A DNA stretch of 64,000 nt from Malaya genurostris (taxonomy: Eukaryota > Arthropoda > Insecta > Diptera > Culicidae): contig NC_080572.1 in NCBI RefSeq assembly GCF_030247185.1, positions 212,131,435 through 212,195,434 on the forward strand, given 5' to 3'. Made by a program: the position numbers and the translations under genes. How positions within the stretch are numbered: position 1 is the first letter of the stretch; every line of letters begins with the position of its first letter. The notes below the pieces were generated by a model. The model saw nothing but the letters and a program-made list of their open reading frames with translations. It was not told the DNA's origin and made no database searches. Below, in pieces: positions 23,732 through 34,100 of the stretch.

Positions 23732-24554
23732 CGAGGTCTGTTCAAAAAGTTCCCGGAATTTTTTAATTGCGCGCGTCTGGAGAGTCCGGTGGTCAAAATT
23801 TTGTTTATTGTGTTGGTACATATGTCCCTAATGTATGGTGAAATTTTCAGCTGTATTCATTGTTTACATTCTGTCTTGTAGCGGCTGGTGTAGACGTGTT
23901 TTTTTGAGCTCGGCGATTTTTGTTAGTTTAAACAATGGAAGAATTGAAGAGTCAAAGAATTTGTATTAAATTTTGCGTGAAAAATGAAATAAAGTGTAAC
24001 CAAGTGTGCGAAATGTTACAGAGAGCCTACGGTGAGTCTGCTATGAAAAAAAACAAGTGTTTACGAGTGGTATAAGCGTTTCCAAGATGGCCGCGAAGAC
24101 GTTGAAGACGACGAACGCTGTTATGGCTGTTATGGCTCATGCCATCATATTTTTTCAAATGTTTTGGGCATGAAACGAGTGGCAGCAAAATTCGTTCCAA
24201 AACTGCTGAATTTTGATCAAAAAAACAAACGCATTACCATCGCTCAGGAGCTGTTAACCTCCTTATTCACCAGATATCGCTCCGTGTGATTTTTTCCTGT
24301 TCCCAAAGTTGAAGAGACCCATGAAAGGACAGCGTTTTTCATCGATTGAAGAGATAAAGGCAGAATCGCTGAGAGTGCTACAGAGCATTACAAAAAGTGA
24401 CTATCAGGGGTGTTTCGAAGACTGGAAAAAACGCTGGCATAAGTGTATTATATCTAGGGGGGATTACTTTGAAGGGGACCATATAGATGTAGAAGAATAA
24501 ATCAATATTTTTTTAGAAAAATGAGAATTCCGGGTACTTTTTGAACAGACCTCG
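23732..24554 (+). mobile_element. Mariner element, internally deleted
   Basis: Terminal inverted repeats CGAGGTCTGTTCAAAAAGT of about 28 bp, flanked by TA at 23730-23731 and 24555-24556. At 823 bp it is shorter than the usual ~1.3 kb of a full mariner. It contains the broken transposase described separately. The A/T-rich untranslated ends are retained. Confidence 0.85.
23935..24500 (+). pseudogene. Mariner transposase pseudogene (DD34D type)
   Basis: Starts at ATG 23935 with MEELKSQRICIKFCVKNEIK, the N-terminal helix-turn-helix typical of mariner, up to YGESAMKKN, where an A-run at about 24045-24053 causes a frameshift. EWYKRFQDG-like sequence follows in another frame. A large internal deletion removes the first two catalytic aspartates. 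The C-terminal part is open again (SPDIAPCDFFLFPKLK just upstream of 24309, then MKGQRFSSIEEIKAESLRVL), keeping the third Asp region of mariner transposases, and stops at 24500. Not functional. Confidence 0.85.
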
Positions 24555-24807
24555 TACTCTTCATATTATTCTATTTACCACGGAATGAACTTCTTGCACA
24601 AAAATACCCAGAAAAAAATTATAAGTTTTACAGGTGATATAATTCTACAAACGATACGATTCACAACTACCTAATTTTTCAAAAAAAACGCAATATTCCA
24701 CTTGCAGAGTAATTTTACCGGCTTCGAGTGCATTTTCACTCGGCTACCAAATGCAGCTGTATAAATTTATATGTACCAATTATTCAACAAGCAGATATGT
24801 ACTTCTG

Positions 24808-24985
24808 TGGTCCAGTCGATTAACTGATGTGCTCTGTGATCGAATGATTATCGGTTCAAGTCGCATTGTTGCTATTGATCTTTAGTTTTTTATTTCACTC
24901 GAATTCAAGCCATTTAATTGTGTGAAATACGACGCTCCATTTATGTGCATCTTATGAGATTGCAAGATTTTTTCGAGCTGTTCCA
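24808..24985 (+). mobile_element. Possible third tRNA-like SINE
   Basis: TGTGGTCCAGTCGATTAACTG resembles a tRNA 5' region and ATCGGTTCAAGTCGCATT a B box; the spacing of about 45 bp is right. It is followed by a T-rich stretch and a non-tRNA body (GTGAAATACGACGCTCC). Only one copy in the window, so the SINE call rests on the box pattern alone. Confidence 0.4.
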
Positions 24986-25204
24986 TCCAACAAAATAGCG
25001 CTTCGGTTTCAAAATATACTTGAATAAATTTTATGCAACATCTGCTGACAGTTAAAAAACATTTTATACATACGCACCTGGCACCCGAGAAAGTGAAATG
25101 ACAACAATCTTTTGGCGGTCAGAATGCCGTCAATTTGTTTCGTACTTTCGGAATGTTAGGAAGGACCGAAGCAAGTGACTTGTAAATAGCAAGTACTTTA
25201 CGTC

Positions 25205-25288
25205 TGCTTAACAGATTATGTTGATCCGCGACGTGGTTTTAACAGATCAACATAATCTGCCAATGCACTGATGAGCTGAATGCAAAAC
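25205..25288 (+). ncRNA. Decayed hammerhead ribozyme (relative of 262-bp array)
   Basis: Order on the plus strand: TTTACGTC (helix III strand and cleavage triplet GUC, cut after 25213), TGC, a long helix I hairpin (CAGATTATGTTGATC pairs perfectly with GATCAACATAATCTG), GCA, CTGATGA (25269-25275), helix II GC..GC, then AAAACATAAA where an active ribozyme has GAAACGTAAA. The G12-equivalent, which acts as general base in hammerheads, is A here, so activity is not expected. Helix I is unlike the array's in sequence but fully paired, supporting selection on structure. Confidence 0.7.
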
Positions 25289-25315
25289 ATAAAAATAAAT
25301 AAAATCGGGAGCAGG

Positions 25316-25472
25316 TCATCTCGCCGAAAGTCGTTTCGCCGAATGCCATTTCGCCGAATGCCATTTCGCCAAAAGTCGTTTCGTCGAAAGGGTCATTTCG
25401 CCGAAAGAGTCTTTTCGCCGAAAGAGTCATTTCCCCGAAAGGGTCATTTCGCCGTAAGGGTAATTTCGAATA
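25316..25472 (-). repeat. 15-bp minisatellite, locus 2 (inverted)
   Basis: Reverse-strand copies of the GGCGAAATGAC repeat: TTTCGCCGAATGCCA and TTTCGCCGAAAGAGTC units, about ten in all. It starts about 25 bp after the decayed hammerhead, from which it is separated by AAATCGGGAGCAGG. Plus- and minus-strand ORFs here (SFRRMPFRRM-like) are repeat translations. Confidence 0.85.
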
Positions 25473-25514
25473 CATCATATAATTTTTTTTGTGATATTAT
25501 GCCTCCTGTATAAC

Positions 25515-25795
25515 TGATGTGGCGCAGCCACATAACCGAAGCCAAGATGGCTCGGCGGCCTCTTGCATACAAACCTGTAACCGCCTCGTTTGCCCGGTCT
25601 ACTCAAAGCTAGGTTTCTTTGCTTTAGTTAGGTCTAAACGAGAGGAAGTGAGCTCGGACAGCACACGAATCAAATCGATGTGGCGAAGCCGCATTAGATA
25701 TTTTTCACTTAGTGAACGGAAAATGCCACGTTTACATTTGCTTGGTAGATACACCTATGCAATTGCTTTGATACTTAGTGACCAATAGTCAACAA
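25515..25795 (+). repeat. Unclassified repeat with duplicated motif
   Basis: Two versions of a short motif, GATGTGGCGCAGCCACATAA at 25517 and GATGTGGCGAAGCCGCATTA at 25678, bracket about 160 bp of balanced base composition. The 89-codon ORF at 25519-25788 spans it but has no recognised domain. I suspect the 3' part of a retroelement, without firm evidence. Confidence 0.35.
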
Positions 25796-25965
25796 GTTTC
25801 CTTGGGAACTTCGTCCTGAGGTTCATGAATCAATCTTTATTCCAGAGTACAAGAATCTTTATTCAAGAAGTACAATTGTAGGTAAAAAAACGAGTGTTAA
25901 CGTATTATCATTCATTTGTGTTTATTTTAAATCAATTCCAATTATAATATTAAGACAATTGCAGG

Positions 25966-26112
25966 AATCGGCGAAATGACCCTTCCGGCGAAATGACATT
26001 CGGCGAAGTGGCCCACGGTGAAACGTCATTCGGTGAAATGATCCTTTCGGCCAAACGGCTTTCGGCGAAATGGCTTTCGGCGAAATGGCTTTCGGCGAAA
26101 TGACCCTGATCC
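25966..26112 (+). repeat. 15-bp minisatellite, locus 3
   Basis: About nine units of the TTTCGGCGAAATGGC repeat. The right edge is again GACCCTGATCCG and is followed immediately by TTTTAATCCACC, the left end of family A, so the array may travel with, or have arisen at the edge of, a family A element. Confidence 0.85.
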
Positions 26113-26580
26113 GTTTTAATCCACCTTATGGTACAATAATACATATTGAAACAATTCTGAGCCAAATTTGCAAAACAAATAAGTACTTTGCATAATCGAT
26201 TGACATGACGGTTCGAAATTTCAACACAATTTACCCTGTAACTCCGGAACTGGAAGTTGGATCGGAAGAAAACTCGATGGCAATCTATGGGACTATAAAT
26301 ACCTTTCTTATGAACATAATATGTTTGTGAAAATTGGTTCCATTGTATACCAAAAAATTATGTGCGTTGTTTTTTGTAGTTTTTGAGAACTATTTCTGGT
26401 ACTCTTGGTACGGGGAACTGGGAACCGGTATAGCCGAGGTCGGATCTTTTGGTCACCGACAGGCATAAAATGCAATTGTTTTGAGTCAAATTTAGATGAT
26501 TTTGCGTTTTATCATCCTCGCTTTTAAATGACAATTTGAAGTATTGAACATTAGAAATTAATTCCGGACCCAGATTCAAA
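26113..26580 (+). repeat. Family A fragment
   Basis: Begins TTTTAATCCACCTTATGG and contains TAACTCCGGAACTGGAAGTT, TTTGTGAAAATTGGTTCC and a second module GGAACCGGTATAGCCGAGG with GTCACCGACAGGCAT. No right terminus is recognised. Non-coding; the 73-codon minus-strand ORF is incidental. Confidence 0.5.
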
Positions 26581-26639
26581 TAGTAACCTATAGAACCATA
26601 TGATCATTCATTCGATGTTGAGTTAGAAACATATGCAAA

Positions 26640-26905
26640 AACGTCTTGAATGGGCAAAGGAGCAAAATGGTGTCGTGACCTTAAATTGGCCCTTTCAGTC
26701 GCCCGATGCCAATTCAATTAAGGGCTAAAACGAAGATGAAGCTTGGGAAAACCGACCTCACAATTTGAAACAGCTTGTTCGCCGAATTCACAAATTTGAA
26801 AGTCGTTTTCAGAAGAATACGCGCAAAATCTCGCTCAAAGTATGTCTCGAAGGTGGCAAGCCATTATGAACGCTGAAGGGGTTTGGGCTATTAATGTATT
26901 TGTAT
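26640..26905 (+). pseudogene. Tc1-like transposase fragment
   Basis: In one frame KRLEWAKEQNGVV leads into LNWPFQSPDANSIK, which matches the Tc1 signature WPxQSPDxNPIE around the second and third catalytic residues, with LN>AN and P>S changes and K in place of the final E. After a stop, further Tc1-like sequence follows (NEDEAWENRPHNL, then RWQAIMNAEG, the usual C-terminal region). Stops and substitutions make it non-functional. No inverted repeats were found at its edges. Confidence 0.7.
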
Positions 26906-28019
26906 GACAGTTTTTGATCTAATGAAACAATATTCAAAATTATTTTCATGTTGAGTCTTTTCATTTTCTCACAACAGGGACCACGCTGTTATGTAACAGA
27001 CTGTAACTACATCAAAATACCGGATATCATAAGGTCCTTACTCTCACGACTTTTAAACGAAAAAAAAAAAAATTATCCCCCGGGTCCAAAAACGTCGTTG
27101 ATGACTTGGATCTTTTTCCATTTAACAAAAAAATTGTAAAAGTAAAAAATATACATTCAATTTCATATTGGGTTCTGTACAACGGTGGATTAGAATTTAT
27201 TAGCACCGGTAACTAATTTCACAATATTCAACCACATTAATCGATTGTTATCCTTTGGCTGTTGAAATTGTATGATAAAAGCCTGTAATCAAAACAGAAA
27301 TATTAATTATAGCAACGAATACTGGGATGTATAGAAAATCAATTAGTGAATTAATGAATTGGCAAATGTGCTAGGATGAATAGAGTTTATTGACTATGCG
27401 ATATGTCAATAATTGTTTGGGACATATCGCTGGCGTTTGAATGGTGACTGCAAAATCCTATCCAACTATGACATGATGACGTGCAGAGATGTTTTAGGAA
27501 ATGATGAAACAAAGCTCGAAATAATTAATTTTAATGTAGCGCACGCATGAATAACTTAGCTCGAGTTGTGAACTAGTTTTTTCGACTATTGCTGTTATTT
27601 GTTATTTGATTACTTCTTCAAAAGCATTTTGTGTGCACTTTTATCCGTATCAATGCTAACTAGAACATTTTATTATCTTCTGTTCTCCAAATACAAGTAT
27701 GTATTGGAATAGAAACTATGCCAATTTCCATGGTATAATAGGGTAATTGTGTCTTTGATCATCTCAGTTCCCCCAAGTATCCCATAAGTTCAACGCGCCT
27801 TAGTAAGAGCTATTGTATCAATAGTCATCACATCAGTAAAGTCGCCATAATAAGGCATGTTCGCAAAAAAAAATCTGGATAGATAAAATTTGGAATAATT
27901 TTTATTCATTTAATTGTGCATTACTAGTCATCTGCAAACTAATTACAGTTAAATAACTGGGCTGCATGATGAATACGAACCCGACTGTGTGACCCGACTT
28001 CTTTGCAAGCTTTAATTTA
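26906..28019. other. AT-rich region without recognisable gene
   Basis: Short ORFs only. No tandem or inverted repeats were noticed, and no family A, B or C words. The final 180 bp may be the 3' part of the D37E relic that follows on the minus strand. Confidence 0.3.
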
Positions 28020-28640
28020 GGATTTTCGAAATTTTTCCATAGTTGTAGCTTTTTGCTTATATTGATAGAGCGCAATAATGCTCGATAGGTCGCAGCTCCG
28101 GACAGCTAGGTGGATTCGCTTCTTTCGGTACAATATGGACTCCATTCGCTTTATACCATTCCAAAATATCTTTGGCGTAGTGACAAAATGTTAAATCAGG
28201 CCAAAATAGCGACGGATCGTCATGACCGCGTCGGAATAGTAACAATCGCTTTTTTGGGTATTCTTCATGGTATATTTCCTTGTTTACTGTTTCGGTAGTG
28301 GTGAAGCTTTGGCTTGCTGGACCACAGCTGCATATTGTGTGACAAACGAAATATTTTTTTAAAAGCAACCCTTTTCTTCGTCTTGAAATGCTTCTCTACG
28401 CCGTTCCGTTATATTGCACTATAAAAAGACGTTTCAGTACGTACCGACAGATCTGGTACGAAGACAGAAGAGCTGCAATATTTGCTTCAGCTTAGCATCC
28501 TACTGGAGAATTCGTTTTTGTTCCATTTTCAACTTTCTTGGCTATTGTTAAACGTGTATCGAAAGATTTAAGAACGTTATGGACAGTGCGTGCAGGTTAA
28601 ACAATAATTTTTGCAAGTTTTCTTAGTGACAGATACGAAT
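28020..28640 (-). pseudogene. D37E-type Tc1/mariner transposase pseudogene
   Basis: Minus-strand fragments in order: an N-terminal helix-turn-helix remnant (SLRKLAKIIV, then ARTVHNVLKSFDTRLTIAKK), a degenerate middle, and an open C-terminal part (28057-28368) with AICSCG-type TICSCG, FWPDLTFCHYAKDILEWYKA and VPKEANPPSCPELRPIE. Exactly 37 residues separate the Asp of FWPD from the Glu of RPIE, the spacing that names the D37E family known from mosquitoes. Frameshifts and stops in the N-terminal half and the C-terminal tail make it non-functional. Terminal inverted repeats could not be identified. Confidence 0.8.
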
Positions 28641-29395
28641 TATCATTGCCACCGAACACAATTGCAAATAGCTCAAAACATAACATCAATGGCATCAATT
28701 CGCCATACCCGTACCAAAAATTATAAAATGGTTAGAATATCCAATAACTTCGATAAAGTGGATGTCGCCAATTTGGGTTTAATAGTTACTTTAAACATCA
28801 AATTTGAAACTTTCTCGTCGAACCTATTCCATATAGAGATTATAAATAGTATCGATAACAATAATCATTAACATCCACTCTTCAAGCTGGTTGAGGTGCT
28901 TTGATTGACCCTATATTGCGATCAGAACCGAATCTAATATTTCATCGAGAAATAATAATAATCCATCTTTAAATCACCTAGTTAGAAGCGTTGAAAATTC
29001 GGAGCCTACCTACTTTAAGTACAGCGTTTTCTGCAACCCCATCGTGTATCGGTGAGCGCCAAAATCAATAGCGAATTGCAATGCCGTGTCACTTTTGTGC
29101 GTACCCACACAAACGAGCACATATTTGGTAGCGCCGCTACTAAATTATATTAAACCATCAACAAATGCCTGAGTCATTGTCGTTCAAAATTATGACAGAA
29201 AAAGATTATGCGGCTATGTTTGAAACTTTCAATTGCCACCCGGCCCCGTATAATGAAGAGTAAGGAATTTTTCAATACCAAAAATGCAATAGATTATTTT
29301 ACGCGTTAATATTCGTATTTGATAAAAATGACTTTGTTTGAACAAAGCTGTCTATGTTTTTGTGATCAATTGAACTGGTCACAGTTAGCTCAATT
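28641..29395. other. Region without recognisable gene
   Basis: One 86-codon ORF (28611-28871) overlaps the end of the D37E relic and is probably incidental. No repeat family was identified. Confidence 0.3.
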
Positions 29396-30213
29396 CTGTC
29401 CCAGAAAGTATGGACGCACTTTGATTTCGCTGTAAATAATTCACAAGTGTTAGATATTTAAATTTTATTCGATATACTGATAATATTAGACTACAGTAAC
29501 AGAATATTATTCTCAACATTTGCAACTTAGCCATTGTAGACTAGCTAGCTGGCGAACGTTCCTCATTAAATTCCGTACAGACTTCTTGGCGACAAGTTTT
29601 GACACTTTTTCCAATCTTTTTCGAACTGTTGGTTTCGGCTACCGAGACATGTTTCCCAAGATGTGCCTTCGTTAATGCCCAACATTCCTCAATTGGTCGA
29701 GGTTGTGGGAAATTTGGTGGATTCATGTCTTTTGGGACGAAAGTGACATTTTTGGTAGTACACATTCTACCGTTGATTTCGAGTAGTGGCAAGAAGCAAG
29801 ATCTGGCCAGAAGACAACAGGATCCTTGTGGCTTCGAATCATGGGTGGGTATACGTTTATCCAACTGAGGGTTAGCAGGACCTTTTTGTCGACCCGTTCT
29901 CGGTTCATCCTAAAAAAGATGTTATACTCACCGAACTTCCTGATTGCATTTCGCACGGCTTTTTCACTTACTCCTTCCATTTTTGCTATCTTTCTCAGTG
30001 ACAGTCCGCGTTCTGTGCACCATTTGTACACAATTTTTCGACGTTGTTCTGCTGAAAGTCCACGCATTTCGAAACAAACTAATGAAAACGAATAAATAAC
30101 TGCACAAGTGGTTAGAGAAGAGTATAAACAACAGGACGCAGCCATACAAATTGACAGATTCTGAACCATTGTGAAATGGCAGCGGTTTTTGGTTGCGTCC
30201 ATACTTTATGGCA
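29396..30213 (-). mobile_element. D37E element, internally deleted
   Basis: Inverted ends share AAAGTATGGACGCA (left at 29405-29418; inverse at about 30193-30206), with a TA next to the right end. At about 0.8 kb it is shorter than a full-length element. Encloses the transposase fragments described separately. Boundaries are approximate because the outermost bases have diverged. Confidence 0.65.
29541..30067 (-). pseudogene. D37E transposase pseudogene
   Basis: The minus-strand start at 30067 gives MRGLSAEQRRKIVYKWCTER, then GLSLRKIAKMEGVSEKAVRN, a paired-like helix-turn-helix. After RKFGEYN much of the linker and the first catalytic Asp region is deleted. The frame resumes at NVYPPMIRSHKDP and FWPDLASCHYSKSTVE (second Asp), shifts, and continues in 29541-29864 with VTFVPKDMNPPNFPQPRPIE (catalytic Glu) and a basic C-terminal tail ending at 29541. 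One frameshift separates the catalytic Asp from the Glu. Confidence 0.8.
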
Positions 30214-32880
30214 TAATCTTTAGCCAGTTCGTCAGTTCAATGATTTCAAGGAATATTAGAATAATCGCGTACCGATAGGGGGTATAACGAGTTCAATAAG
30301 CTGAGCTCTTCGCAACTTATCAAACTTTTTCTAGTGCTATATTATTGTGTCTCTACTGCTAATTATTTTCTATTTCTGAATTGAATATTGATCAAAGAGA
30401 TCTTGATTTATCATTTGGTTTTAATCGTGAAGGATTACTTCCAAAAGCTTAAATGACATCCAATTTAGGTGTTTTTCATTCATTGAGCAGTAGAAATAAT
30501 GATATATAAAAACTGGACCATTGGAAAAAAAGTGATTACCAAACTGGCCTAAAGCATAGATGAAGATACCAAACCAACTGGATCAACTGTTTCTGAGATA
30601 AAATTTTTTTCTGAGATTTTTCAAGGCATTTTTGTATAGGCGAAAGCTAGAGTCAAACCGATTAACCGGTATGAAAATTGTGAGAAATGCTTATGCAAAA
30701 TTTGAGCCAGATCTAGGGGTAGGAAAATTAAATTTGAAAAAATGTCCTAAACCCAAACTTATTAAAAAGTTTTCGCCTGATTAGTAGAAAAAAAAAACGA
30801 AAATAATTATTATAATATCAATCCGTTAATTTGATCCTTCATCGCTGTAACCTATTTTTCTAGAGAGGCCAGCGTGTTGTTAATGAGCTGACATAATAAA
30901 TAAAGTCGTTCTCTGTAGTAATCTGTTCCAACTAAGAGCATGGCCCTGGTTGGGGCTATTTGGTTATAGTTTACGTGCCGTTAATGGATGTTAAGCTAGA
31001 CATTGGCTAAAATAAGTCGCCGCTTAATTAAATGTTGAAGCATACGGAGAATTGAACGTGCCCAAAACACGGGTTTCCATCGAACAAGGCTTGAAAGGTA
31101 TAACGCAATTCAATTATCTTCGATGATACTCCTGCAAAGCGATGAAGGAAAATCTTTTTAAATTCGTTAGATCAATATACCGGTGAGAAATTTAATGTGT
31201 CAGACTGTTACCCTCGGTTTACATAATTTGTTTCGGATTAGATGAACGTGTGATGGCTATGATGTAGTAAATCTTTTGTCGTGGAAAAGAATACCGCTAG
31301 AGATTATGTTGTATTCTCTAAGATTAACAGCCATCTGAAAATCTATCTCAAAATTGTTTCGCCGAATTTTCTTTTCGGTTTTTCGAGAATAATTATTATC
31401 ACTCATTCAATCATTTCCGTAGCTCAGCTCAACACTTATCTGTCTAGTTCTTTGAATCCATGCGAAACACATTTTATGTTTTCTTTTTTCTTTACAAGCG
31501 TATCGAGCAATCTAATAATACGTTGATGAATCCTTTCAGTGAAAGACACCATCGATTTTAAATTCACATGGGAAAGACATTCATGCGACATCAATCCGTT
31601 AAACAATGCATCGCCGTCCGGGCGAATCTACACATATATACCTATATTTCCATCCGAAAAGTGATACATTCTGAGATCGTGTAATTTTTAATGAAAATCC
31701 CGAAGGAATTTAATTTCGTCTCGCATTCGAGAACGTTAACTTCTCAACAGAATCGGATGTGGTTCTTCTCGGGATAACGTTTCCATGACTGATTGGATAG
31801 CGCGGCCGAAACCTTGATGAAGCTTTTGTGTAAACCTGAGGAAATGACAGCGTGTTTCATGGAAATGTTGCGTCGGTGTGGCGTTTCTAGTAAAAGTCGT
31901 TACCGCAAACACACGAGCGAACAAACCGGGAAACCATCGGATAAAATTTCTTTTGATTTGTGCTCCTACTGATTCAGTACAATGCGTGTTGTATTTAATA
32001 TCACGTGCAGATGGTGTTCGGATTCCTGGCAGACGTATTTCTATTTCATAGATGCTTTGAAGTGCTTTCGAGCGGGATTCACGTGAATTTCTAACCAGAT
32101 AAAACAGTTCCGAGAAACAATTAGTCTCGTGTTGTGCTGATAATTATTATCAGTGTTTACTCAAGTTCAAGAGCACGTCCATGTTCATCACTGATTGATT
32201 GATTCACAATATTTCATCCAGTTAGTTAATTTCCATAAACCGAGGGTTAAACCAGTTTCGCATTCTGTTACACAACATATATCATTTACGTAAAATTCCA
32301 TTACGCATAGTCACATGTTTTTGAACTGGAGTTAATTTGCTGTACGCGAAGAGTGATGCACAATTGATTATTTTCACTGGTGACTGGTGATGACGGTGGC
32401 TATCAGATCATTTGTGTGGTTCACTAGGTTATATAATTTGAGTGATATCTGTCTAATGGAAGGCCTGTGATTTCAATTATTTTTAGCTTCAGTAGTGTTA
32501 AAATTATGAAAACAACGACTGAAACTTCTTTGAAACCATAATGCAAAGTAAATTTATCCTTACTGATGAAATATTATCGTAACTGCTTTAAATATGCAGC
32601 CAGTTTGATCAAGTCTCACATCTAAGTATTTGGATTCTCTTGGGATTGGAATAAGTAGTTTGCGTTTTAACGATTTATTCACGGTTTTTGGTGAGTTCCA
32701 ATTGAAGCCTAATCACAAGATCACTCGGAATTAGCACACATACTATTGTTATTTCCCATTTTAATAAAATCAAAGAAATCTAAAAATATAGATGATTCAA
32801 ACCCGAACTTACTTTTCATTTGGTAGAAAGAAATCCTCCAAGTATTGTAAAAAATGCATTATTATATATTTTTTCGTGCT
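30214..32880. other. Long region without recognisable gene
   Basis: No ORF with a recognised domain; the 81-codon ORF at 31281-31526 is hydrophobic with no clear signal peptide. Around 30590-30790 there are weak family A/B-like words (CAAACCGATTAACCGGTATG). At 31600-32120 base composition is more balanced than in the neighbourhood, but no exon structure is evident. Confidence 0.3.
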
Positions 32881-33110
32881 TAATTTTATCGAAGTTTTCA
32901 ACAAATTTAGACTCGTTTGAAAGCTACTATTGAACCATTGATCAAGTTCAAATATCAAATGGCTGTGACTTCTGGCTCCGGAGATATAATGGTATAAGTG
33001 ACATAACGGACAAAACGCGCTGTTTTTTCGCGCTCAATTTTCTCGAAAATGCCTGAACCGATTTCATAAAATTAAGGCTCGTTTTTTTATTCAATTGTCC
33101 ACCATAATCC
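32880..33110 (+). repeat. Family B module
   Basis: Words TTTGAAAGCTACTATTGAACC, GATCAAGTTCAAATATCAAA, GGCTGTGACTTCTGGCTCCG and AAGTGACATAACGGACAAAA follow the same order as at 10940-11160. Ends where the LINE ORF1 relic begins. Confidence 0.55.
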
Positions 33111-33150
33111 TCCACCCTAAGAAGCCCTCTAGTAGTGAGCGGAACTAATC

Positions 33151-33782
33151 TCAGTTGATTAACACTAGTAGCAGTGTTGGTGATTGCCGAAAATTTGACA
33201 GAAGCTGCTCGATATTTATCAATATTGTATACAACATTTTCAATACGGTAGAAGATGCTACAAGAACTCGAGTCTCTCCAATGCATGAGCCGCGAGAGAA
33301 TTTTTGATGGGCAGTTTGTTCGTGGTTCGTCTCGTCATCCATTGCCGTGGTATTGTTGTTGATTTCGTTGCTAGTTGCTGTAGATGCGCCTTGTTGTACG
33401 TTGTTTTCAGTTGCTGGTTGGTTGGATGGTAAGCTGTTAACTGCAGCTGGTGTACTTTGTTCTATAGGGGTTACGTTGGATGGTTTCGTTGAATGGGATA
33501 CTTCACTGTTGTTGGTGACTGTCACTGGTGTACTGGGGTTGCTTGGGGTTGGTGTGAAGGAAGCACCGTTGTCCTTTGGTGTAGTTGTCTCCTTGTCCAG
33601 TTTATCACATGGCTTACCATAATGAACAGCTTTTCGGCAATATAGACATGTGGCCATCTGATTGTCATAGGTAACAAGTAATTTGCACGGGATTCTAGTA
33701 TCCTGACCGAACGTAAGCGGTTTTGTTATATCGACTGACTTGGATGAGATGTGAAAGCCGATGATTCGATTTGATGACTCTC
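33151..33782 (-). pseudogene. LINE ORF1 (gag-like) C-terminal fragment with CCHC knuckle
   Basis: The frame is open from about 33782 with ISSKSVDITKPLTFGQDTRI and PCKLLVTYDNQMATC, then a canonical zinc knuckle CLYCRKAVHYGKPC (C-x2-C-x4-H-x4-C), followed by about 90 residues rich in Ser, Thr, Pro and Asn (KDNGASFTPTPSNPS onward). Gag-like ORF1 proteins of mosquito non-LTR retrotransposons have this arrangement; they bind the element RNA. Upstream DNA to about 34080 keeps related coding in broken frames. No ORF2 follows; 3' of the tail the sequence runs into family B. A 5' methionine at 33657 exists but lies within the domain, so the true start is lost. Confidence 0.7.
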
Positions 33783-34100
33783 ATACTAGGTTGCAATATT
33801 TCAAAACCCTTGTGTGGAGCATTCACATACATTTTCATAGACACAACTGATACAAAGGCTATACGCACATAGTTAGAATAAGCGGCAATAGTAAAATGAT
33901 TCTATCCGCAACTATCCACTGCCCATACAGTATCGGATCGCGAAACGAGAATAAACGACCGTTTGTTTCTTCAGAGAGAATCCCCACAGTTGTAGCGAGC
34001 TGACCTTTGATTCTCAGACAAGCCATCGAGAGAAATTCGCTCTCGCACTGGTGTCCACTCTATGTTAAATGAACCATGCCTGTTTTTTGTTGCTGCGATG
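33783..34100 (-). pseudogene. Upstream, frame-broken part of LINE ORF1
   Basis: Minus-strand translation gives pieces in different frames (SVVSMKMYVNAPHKGFEILQ; ARANFSRWLV) that are plausible N-terminal ORF1 sequence but interrupted by stops, including a TGA just upstream of the open part. I infer continuity with the zinc-knuckle ORF from position and orientation only. Confidence 0.4.
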
